Positions 1 through 4,289 of a DNA stretch of 7,644 nt are shown here, one piece after another. The stretch spans positions 1-7,644 of the forward strand of contig RPQK01000357.1 in NCBI GenBank assembly GCA_003819755.1. The letters are read 5' to 3'. Position 1 is the stretch's first letter. Every line of letters begins with the position of its first letter. The notes under the pieces are model-generated. The model was not told the DNA's origin and did not search any database. It saw only the letters and a list, made by a program, of their open reading frames with translations. The DNA is from Acidobacteriota bacterium (GTDB lineage Bacteria; Acidobacteriota; UBA6911; RPQK01). The position numbers were made by a program, and so were the translations under genes.

Positions 1-78
1 GGCCGGACTCTCCAGAGTCCGGCGCGTACATCGTGCAACCAGCCATCATCCACGCGCCGGACTCTGGAGAGTCCGGCC
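1..78. repeat. 27-bp perfect inverted repeat made of two REP-like palindromes
   Basis: Bases 1-27 are the exact reverse complement of 52-78, with a 24-base spacer (28-51). Each arm contains its own 22-nt palindrome: arms GCCGGACTCT and AGAGTCCGGC with centre CC at 2-23, and centre GG at 56-77. The CC or GG centre gives each copy an orientation, so the two face each other. The unit at 56-77 extends to about 89 with a flank (CCACGATAAAAGC) that recurs on the minus strand at 2138-2150 with one change. The element touches the window edge and may continue to the left. It resembles REP/BIME repeats; no REP-associated transposase is in the window. Confidence 0.85.
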
Positions 79-146
79 ACGATAAAAGCCCGTCGACACG
101 CTTGATTTTTTCACACCTTCTACAGCTCACCGCTGAATCGTGCCTC

Positions 147-188
147 GTCAGTTGTCAGTTGTCAGCTGTCAGCGGTCAGCCGTCAGCG
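147..188. repeat. Six-unit heptanucleotide tandem repeat (GTCAGNN)
   Basis: Six units in strict 7-base register start at 147, 154, 161, 168, 175 and 182. Each reads GTCAG followed by TT, TT, CT, CG, CC and CG. The array ends two bases before the stop codon of the minus-strand peroxiredoxin gene, so it lies in that gene's 3' untranslated region. Such short heptamer arrays occur between genes in several phyla. Variation is confined to the last two bases of each unit. No coding role is apparent. Confidence 0.8.
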
Positions 189-190
189 CA

Positions 191-778
191 CTACTTCTTC
201 ATCTCATTCAGCGCCGCCAGCACCGCCTTGCTGTCGCTCGGGGCGTCGACCTTGGAATTCACGTAGGCGATCTTGCCGTTCTTGTCGATGATGAAGGTCC
301 AGCGCGAGGCGGTCACGCCCCGGTTGAAGTCCCGCTCCTGGCCGTCGACCGTCCTCTTGATCGATCCCCCCTCCTTGAGCGGCACGCCGAATGTCTTGGC
401 GATGCTTCCGTCTTTGTCTGAAAGCAACGTGAAATTCAAATGCTCCATCTGCCGGAACGCTTTCAGGTTCTCGACGTCATCCCCGCTGATACCGACTATC
501 TCGGCACCCGCCTGGCGAAGCTGCGACAGATCGTCTCTGTAACTGCACGCCTGCTTGGTGCATCCGCCGGTCATTGCGGCCGGGTAGAAATAGACGACGA
601 GGAAGTTCTTGCCGACATGATCGGCCGAATTCCAGGTGTTTCCGTCAGCGTCTTTGGCTGAGAAAGACGGGGCTTTGTCACCGAGGTTCAGGGTTGCAGT
701 GGTCTCATCTGACGCGAAAACTGCAGCCAGGCTGAAGATGACCAACACGACGCCGAGCAAATAACGACAATTAACCAT
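191..778 (-). CDS. Exported peroxiredoxin, PrxQ/BCP type (AhpC/TSA family)
   Basis: Predicted thiol peroxidase reducing hydrogen peroxide and organic hydroperoxides. The 195-residue protein starts with a hydrophobic signal peptide (about 1-22, likely cut after VFA22), placing it outside the cytoplasm. The thioredoxin-fold peroxiredoxin domain spans about 30-195. The signature P66-x3-T70-x2-C73 carries the peroxidatic cysteine, and C78, five residues on, matches the resolving cysteine of the E. coli BCP subgroup, which forms an intramolecular disulfide. R159 in SRWTFIID fits the conserved arginine. The frame stays open upstream to 943, but ATG at 778 is chosen because GGAGGT lies just before it and the signal peptide begins there. 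It lies downstream of the leuB-like gene on the same strand, with 136 bases and a hairpin between. The reductant (thioredoxin or another thiol protein) cannot be read here. Confidence 0.88.
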   Translation of the reverse strand: MVNCRYLLGVVLVIFSLAAVFASDETTATLNLGDKAPSFSAKDADGNTWNSADHVGKNFLVVYFYPAAMTGGCTKQACSYRDDLSQLRQAGAEIVGISGDDVENLKAFRQMEHLNFTLLSDKDGSIAKTFGVPLKEGGSIKRTVDGQERDFNRGVTASRWTFIIDKNGKIAYVNSKVDAPSDSKAVLAALNEMKK

Positions 779-782
779 AGGA

Positions 783-787
783 CCTCC
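783..787 (-). promoter_or_regulatory. Ribosome binding site fixing the peroxiredoxin start
   Basis: On the minus strand GGAGG (followed by T) lies four bases before ATG 778. It is the only strong Shine-Dalgarno match near an in-frame start, so it favours this start over the extension reaching 943. Confidence 0.75.
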
Positions 788-869
788 GGGTTTGGGGGGA
801 TGTTTAAGAACAGTTGTACCACAAATTAGGTGGTCCAGGAGAGGAAGGGGGAGGGAACGAAGGCAGGCG

Positions 870-900
870 AGGCGGATCGGCTTTATCGGCCGATCCGCCT
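870..900. terminator. 12-bp perfect hairpin between leuB-like gene and peroxiredoxin
   Basis: AGGCGGATCGGC at 870-881 pairs perfectly with 889-900 around a 7-base loop (882-888). It begins 15 bases past the stop of the leuB-like gene as transcribed on the minus strand. No T-run follows the stem on either strand, so it is not a textbook intrinsic terminator. It could attenuate read-through, protect the 3' end of the leuB-like message or mark a processing site between the two genes. The hairpin is certain; the terminator role is inferred. Confidence 0.45.
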
Positions 901-914
901 GATTGACAGAAAGG

Positions 915-2003
915 TCAGACGGCCGCGGCGACCATGTCGCCAATCTCAGTCGTGGAAAAGCCCATCTTACCTGCAGCCTGGCTCTTCATCTTCGGGGTCG
1001 TCGCCATCACCGCCAATTCGACCCGGTCGCCGGCCTCGACCCACTTGGCGTTCGAGCGGTGATTGCCCGTTTCCCGGAGCAGCATTCCGAGCGCGCTGAT
1101 GGCCGCGATTGGATTGATCACGTTCATGCCGGTGTATTTCGGCGCTGATCCGCCGATCGGCTCAAACATTGAGACACTCTGCGGGTTGATGTTCCCGCCG
1201 GCTGCCACTCCCATTCCGCCCTGAATCATCGCACCGAGGTCGGTGATGATGTCGCCGAACATGTTGTCGGTCACGATCGTGTCGTAGTACTCGGGGTTCT
1301 TGACGAACCACATGCAGCAGGCGTCGACGTGGTTGTAATCCTTTTCGATCTCCGGGTATTCTTCGCCGATTTCGAGGAAGGTGCGGTACCAGAGACCATG
1401 GGCAAAGGTGAGCACGTTGGTCTTTCCGACCAGGGTCAGTCTCTTTTTCCGGTTGCGCTTCCGGCAAACCTCGAACGCGTAACGGATCGCGCGCTCGACT
1501 CCCATTCGGGTGTCGCACAGAACCTGGGTCGCCACCTCGTGGGGTGTCCCCTTGAACTGGACTCCTCCCATCCCGCTGTAAAGACCTTCGGTGTTCTCGC
1601 GCACGACGATGAAATCAATCTCCTCTGGTCCCTTGTCTTTGAGGGGAGTCCAGACGCCCGGATAGAGCTTGACCGGCCGCAGATTAATGTACTGGTCGAG
1701 CTCGAACCGAAGCCGCAGGAGTAAGCCCTTCTCGAGAATTCCCGGCGCCACTTTCGGGTGACCTATCGCCCCCAGATAGATCGCGTCGAAGGTCCTGAGC
1801 TCGGCGATCTCTTCGTCATGGATGACCGGTATATTTTGCGAGTTAGGATCTCCGCCGGCCGCAAGGTACCGGTCACCACTCAGGCTGAACTTCTTGAGCT
1901 CGTATTTGAAACCGACTTTTTCCGCAACGACTTTCAGGACTTTCAATCCTTCTGCTACCACTTCGGGGCCTGTGCCATCGCCACCAATGACCGCGATTCT
2001 CAT
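915..2003 (-). CDS. leuB: 3-isopropylmalate dehydrogenase-type beta-decarboxylating dehydrogenase
   Basis: Likely oxidises and decarboxylates 3-isopropylmalate to 2-oxoisocaproate, the third step of leucine synthesis, in the cytoplasm. At 362 residues it has the usual family length. Visible landmarks are IGGDGTGPEV (7-16), the leucine-pathway type LLxLR stretch (95-99), NLRP (107-110), RENTEGLY with R135 and Y142, K194 and N196 in GKTNVL, and metal-binding aspartates D227, D251 and D255. The cofactor loop is unusual: it reads GGSAPKY (284-290), where NAD-dependent LeuB has HGSAPDI. Lys-Tyr at this spot is the pair that contacts the NADP phosphate in E. coli isocitrate dehydrogenase. A related substrate (isocitrate, homoisocitrate, tartrate) is therefore possible, though LLxLR favours isopropylmalate. 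A GAAAGGA motif lies 10 bases before ATG 2003. No other leu genes are in the window. Confidence 0.82.
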   Translation of the reverse strand: MRIAVIGGDGTGPEVVAEGLKVLKVVAEKVGFKYELKKFSLSGDRYLAAGGDPNSQNIPVIHDEEIAELRTFDAIYLGAIGHPKVAPGILEKGLLLRLRFELDQYINLRPVKLYPGVWTPLKDKGPEEIDFIVVRENTEGLYSGMGGVQFKGTPHEVATQVLCDTRMGVERAIRYAFEVCRKRNRKKRLTLVGKTNVLTFAHGLWYRTFLEIGEEYPEIEKDYNHVDACCMWFVKNPEYYDTIVTDNMFGDIITDLGAMIQGGMGVAAGGNINPQSVSMFEPIGGSAPKYTGMNVINPIAAISALGMLLRETGNHRSNAKWVEAGDRVELAVMATTPKMKSQAAGKMGFSTTEIGDMVAAAV

Positions 2004-2149
2004 CTTAGGCTCATCCTTTCGTTTCCCGGTTTAAGCAAAGCTCTGAAGTTTACCATAGCTTTTTTTGAGAGCGAAGCGAGCCTTTGGAGTGCGGTGGCAG
2101 GGGCTGAAGCGGGCTTGCACAATCGCGGGTGAGGGGAGCTTTTATTGTG

Positions 2150-2171
2150 GCCGGACTCTCCAGAGTCCGGC
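2150..2171. repeat. REP-like palindrome, CC-centre copy
   Basis: Ten-base arms GCCGGACTCT and AGAGTCCGGC flank CC. It is identical in sequence to 2-23 and is the reverse complement of 56-77 and 2252-2273. Read on the minus strand it is followed by ACAATAAAAGC, the same flank as at 79-89 except for one base. Confidence 0.85.
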
Positions 2172-2172
2172 A

Positions 2173-2191
2173 GCCGGAACTGAGTTCCGGC
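2173..2191. repeat. Variant REP-like palindrome
   Basis: Nine-base arms GCCGGAACT and AGTTCCGGC surround a single G. It keeps the GCCGG ends of the family but has a different, shorter core. It lies one base after the palindrome at 2150-2171. Confidence 0.75.
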
Positions 2192-2228
2192 CAAAGGGAA
2201 TGGTCAGCAGTCAACTAATTGCATTCTG

Positions 2229-2250
2229 GCCGGGCTCTCCTGAGCCCGGC
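2229..2250. repeat. REP-like palindrome with compensatory base-pair change
   Basis: Nine-base arms GCCGGGCTC and GAGCCCGGC flank TCCT. Compared with the copy at 2150-2171, position 6 is G instead of A and its partner position 17 is C instead of T, so an A-T pair has become a G-C pair. The only other difference is in the loop, at position 13. Confidence 0.85.
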
Positions 2251-2251
2251 T

Positions 2252-2273
2252 GCCGGACTCTGGAGAGTCCGGC
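2252..2273. repeat. REP-like palindrome, GG-centre copy
   Basis: Same sequence as 56-77, centre GG, lying one base after the 2229-2250 copy in opposite orientation. On its right it continues into the outer arm of the composite element. Confidence 0.85.
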
Positions 2274-2322
2274 CAGAGGCTCCCCGCACCCGGCAATTGT
2301 GTAAGCTCGCTTCGCCCGCACC

Positions 2323-3342
2323 CTACCTCGTCGTTAACTCTCGCAGCTTGGCGTAGACGACAGCGTCATCCGAGACGCCGCCGAAGGTGAAGGGGTAATG
2401 CTGATTCAGTTCGTCATGCATGAAGCCCCAGGAAGCTCCGTTGGCGACACATGCCTCGCCGGCAGCCGCCGCTTCGGCCCCGGTCTTGTCGTCTTCGTTG
2501 CAGACGATCGGTTTGCCAAATCGCTTGAGCGCCTGGATCCGGGCCGGGATCTCCGCAACCGGGGTGGAATTGAAGTGAGGCAGAAGAAAATCGGCTACCT
2601 TGCAGATTTCCTCCGGCATTTGGCCATCTCCCAGCCCGCTCGTCGACACCAGCAGGCACGGGAACTTTTTCTGAACCAGGCGGATCAGATCTACCTGACC
2701 GGCCGCCGTCTTCAGAATGGCGTGGTCAAAGCCTGGGTGATTGAATTCGTTGGCGACCTCCAGGAGAACGTTGGTGAATCCGCTTTTCTTGACCCACCCT
2801 GCCGCGTTCAAGAGCCCAGCCCTGACGGCTTCCTCGTCTTTCAGGAGTTGGTCCTGCCGTTGGTAAAAGCAGCCCAAAATAACGATCGCCCCGTTTCGGC
2901 TGCAAACGTCCAGGATGGACCGGAGGCGGCGTAGATAAGGGTCGCGCAACGACCCATCCGAGTTAAAAGCGGAATTAATCGCCCCCTCGTATCCCGGAAA
3001 TCCTCCCTGGAGATTGAGGGTGAAGGCTCGAACGCCGGCGGCCACGTAGTCTGGAATCTTTTCGGCGAACTCCGTGGTATTCGCCTCGGCGTCGAAATCG
3101 GCCCGCCCCTGGTCCTCGAAGACGGCATTGACCATACGGACGTTCATAAGAAGCCCTTCGGCCCTGCTCCCCGGATAGGTCGGCTGTCGGTTGATCAACC
3201 AACGACCTTCTTCAATGGAGATCGCAGTCCCCCGAATCGGGCCGGTTACAGGGACTCGCGGGCGAACCGGATCGTCCGTGCCAATCAGAGGCGCGCCCAG
3301 GAGTAAGCTCAAAAAGAGTGCCGACATTGCTTTTTCGATCAT
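2323..3342 (-). CDS. Secreted putative glycoside hydrolase, clan GH-A-like TIM barrel
   Basis: A 339-residue protein with a probable signal peptide (K4, then a hydrophobic stretch about 6-21), so exported. The body reads as a (beta/alpha)8 barrel: alternating hydrophobic strands and helices, with ANEFN at 197-201 and KPIVCNED at 277-284. In clan GH-A glycosidases the acid/base Glu follows an Asn at the end of strand 4 and the nucleophile Glu ends strand 7, so N198-E199 and E283 are the likely catalytic residues. H256 in LPHFN and W305 in SWGFMHDE suit the strand 6 and strand 8 positions. The family (GH5-like or an unassigned relative) and substrate cannot be read. No Shine-Dalgarno precedes ATG 3342; a strong promoter ends eight bases upstream. 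ATG 3327 (residue 6) is an alternative start. The gene is divergent from the esterase gene. Confidence 0.65.
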   Translation of the reverse strand: MIEKAMSALFLSLLLGAPLIGTDDPVRPRVPVTGPIRGTAISIEEGRWLINRQPTYPGSRAEGLLMNVRMVNAVFEDQGRADFDAEANTTEFAEKIPDYVAAGVRAFTLNLQGGFPGYEGAINSAFNSDGSLRDPYLRRLRSILDVCSRNGAIVILGCFYQRQDQLLKDEEAVRAGLLNAAGWVKKSGFTNVLLEVANEFNHPGFDHAILKTAAGQVDLIRLVQKKFPCLLVSTSGLGDGQMPEEICKVADFLLPHFNSTPVAEIPARIQALKRFGKPIVCNEDDKTGAEAAAAGEACVANGASWGFMHDELNQHYPFTFGGVSDDAVVYAKLRELTTR

Positions 3343-3350
3343 TTGCGGGC

Positions 3351-3379
3351 ATTATTCGACACACATGCATACCTGTCAA
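3351..3379 (-). promoter_or_regulatory. Near-consensus sigma70-type promoter for the glycosidase-like gene
   Basis: Read on the minus strand, TTGACA (3379-3374, perfect -35) is followed by a 17-base spacer and AATAAT (3356-3351, five of six -10 bases). The -10 box ends eight bases before ATG 3342, so the predicted transcription start is about 3344, giving a leader of roughly two bases. It lies in the 70-base divergent gap shared with the esterase gene and could interfere with that promoter. Confidence 0.65.
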
Positions 3380-3412
3380 TTCTCGTGGGAGCGCCTGCTT
3401 GCGGCTCGCACG

Positions 3413-4288
3413 ATGTTCCGGTGGGCAGCGTTTGTCCTGATAGTCGTCGCCTCGAGTCCGACCGCCGCAGCCCAGCTGGTGCGGACACAAGGGAAGGTTG
3501 CGCGCGACCTGGTCTACAGGACGGTAAACGGGAAAAGACTGGCGCTCGACCTCTACGTCCCGGCGGAGGCCAAAGACGGGGACAAGTTTCCGGTTGTCGT
3601 CTGGATCCATGGCGGTGCCTGGCGCGCGGGTGACAAGAGCCAGTGTCCCGGTATCCCTCTGGTCAGCCGGGGGTTCGTGGTGGCGAGCATCAGTTATCGT
3701 CTGAGCAGCGAAGCGATTTTCCCGGCTCAAATCCATGACTGCAAGGCCGCTATTCGGTGGCTTAGAGCGAGTGCTGGCCGGTTCCCGATTGATCCCGACC
3801 GGATCGGCGTTTGGGGGGCTTCGGCAGGTGGGCATCTGGCGGCTCTGCTTGGCACGTCCGGCGACGTGAAGGCGCTGGAGGGCGGCCCGGACAATCTGAA
3901 GTACTCGAGTCGCGTCCAGGCGGTGTGCGATTACTTTGGGCCAACCGACTTCCTGCGGATGAACGATATTCCGGGAGCGATGGACCACAATGCGGCCGAT
4001 TCTCCTGAATCCGCGCTGATCGGCGGCGCTATTCAGAAAAATCCCGACAAGGTGGCGCGCGCGAACCCGATAACTTACGTCAGCCCGGACGATCCTCCGT
4101 TCCTGATCTTGCACGGCGATCAAGACCGGACCGTGCCGCCGAATCAGAGTGAGTTGCTCCATGACGCGCTCAAGAAAGCGGGTGTGCAGGTCCGGTTGGG
4201 GATCGTGACAGGAGCCGGACACGGCTTCACTCCCGGTGCGGATAAGACGGCGTTCGCTTTTTTTGAAAAGGTGCTGAAGGGGAGATAA
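3413..4288 (+). CDS. Exported alpha/beta hydrolase (esterase/lipase, BD-FAE-like)
   Basis: Predicted carboxylic-ester hydrolase of 291 residues. A signal peptide is evident at 1-20 (R3, hydrophobic core, cut near TAAA20). The alpha/beta fold shows the oxyanion motif HGGAW (66-70), the nucleophile elbow GASAGG (135-140, S137), D238 in HGDQDRTVP and H270 in GAGHGF, a complete Ser-Asp-His triad. The pattern fits the COG0657/BD-FAE group, which includes feruloyl and acetyl esterases as well as general carboxylesterases. ATG 3413 is chosen because the signal peptide starts there. The frame is open back to 3191, but that part overlaps the divergent gene; ATG 3365 is a less likely alternative. Neither start has a clear ribosome site. 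The stop codon is one base before the next gene, so the two are probably co-translated. The natural ester is unknown. Confidence 0.85.
   Translation: MFRWAAFVLIVVASSPTAAAQLVRTQGKVARDLVYRTVNGKRLALDLYVPAEAKDGDKFPVVVWIHGGAWRAGDKSQCPGIPLVSRGFVVASISYRLSSEAIFPAQIHDCKAAIRWLRASAGRFPIDPDRIGVWGASAGGHLAALLGTSGDVKALEGGPDNLKYSSRVQAVCDYFGPTDFLRMNDIPGAMDHNAADSPESALIGGAIQKNPDKVARANPITYVSPDDPPFLILHGDQDRTVPPNQSELLHDALKKAGVQVRLGIVTGAGHGFTPGADKTAFAFFEKVLKGR
4277..4284 (+). promoter_or_regulatory. Ribosome binding site for a TTG start inside the upstream gene's end
   Basis: AAGGGGAG lies five bases before TTG 4290 and is contained in the last codons of the esterase gene, whose TAA is at 4286-4288. Placement decides for TTG 4290 over the in-frame GTG at 4302 and implies translational coupling. 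Confidence 0.7.
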
Positions 4289-4289
4289 C

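Larger units (their letters stand above)
2106..2313. repeat. Composite inverted-repeat element with REP-like palindromes inside
   Basis: The outer arms 2106-2139 and 2279-2313 are imperfect inverted copies: 30 of 34 aligned bases match, with one single-base gap. Just inside each arm sits a 22-nt REP-like palindrome (2150-2171 and 2252-2273), also in inverted orientation. Two further palindromes lie between (2173-2191 and 2229-2250). The inner segments 2225-2240 and 2262-2277 pair over 16 bases with one mismatch. The whole is about 208 bp, lacks an open frame of its own and ends 10 bases from the stop codon of the adjacent gene. It looks like a MITE or BIME-type element; I see no clear target-site duplication. 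Confidence 0.7.
2004..2322. other. Gene-free region holding a composite repeat element
   Basis: This 319-base gap separates the starts of the leuB-like gene from the 3' end of the glycosidase-like gene, both on the minus strand. Most of it (2106-2313) is an inverted-repeat element described separately. The remaining 2004-2105 must hold the leuB-like promoter if the gene is transcribed on its own. The best candidate I see on the minus strand (TTCGCT, 17 bases, TAAACT) matches consensus poorly. Short open frames here are caused by the repeats and do not look coding. Confidence 0.7.

Noticed and set aside
147..188. CRISPR array
   Set aside because: The units are 7-base direct repeats with no spacers.
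33..266. Short open frames sharing a PDSGESGH peptide (also on the minus strand at 2000-2194)
   Set aside because: The shared peptide is simply the translation of the REP-like palindrome and its flank; the frames run into neighbouring genes or repeats.
541..550. Arg in place of Gly before the catalytic lysine of the ligase (residues counted in the fusion protein, R546-K547)
   Set aside because: Long-chain acyl-CoA synthetases often have a non-Gly residue at this point, so it is not a defect.
814..824. Operator-like TTGTACCACAA upstream of the peroxiredoxin
   Set aside because: Only four-base arms; too short to separate from chance without copies elsewhere.
779..943. Upstream 55-residue extension of the peroxiredoxin frame
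   Set aside because: It crosses the hairpin at 870-900 and overlaps the 3' end of the leuB-like gene, is Pro/Arg-rich, and would bury the signal peptide. ATG 778 has a strong ribosome site.
2398..2934. 178-codon plus-strand frame opposite the glycosidase-like gene
   Set aside because: Antisense shadow without recognisable features; the minus-strand product has a signal peptide and barrel motifs.
3191..3412. Upstream extension of the esterase frame
   Set aside because: It overlaps the divergent glycosidase-like gene and its promoter; the signal peptide begins at 3413.
3212..4222. 336-codon minus-strand frame opposite the esterase
   Set aside because: Antisense to a hydrolase with a complete catalytic triad; Arg/Pro/His-rich translation with no domain.
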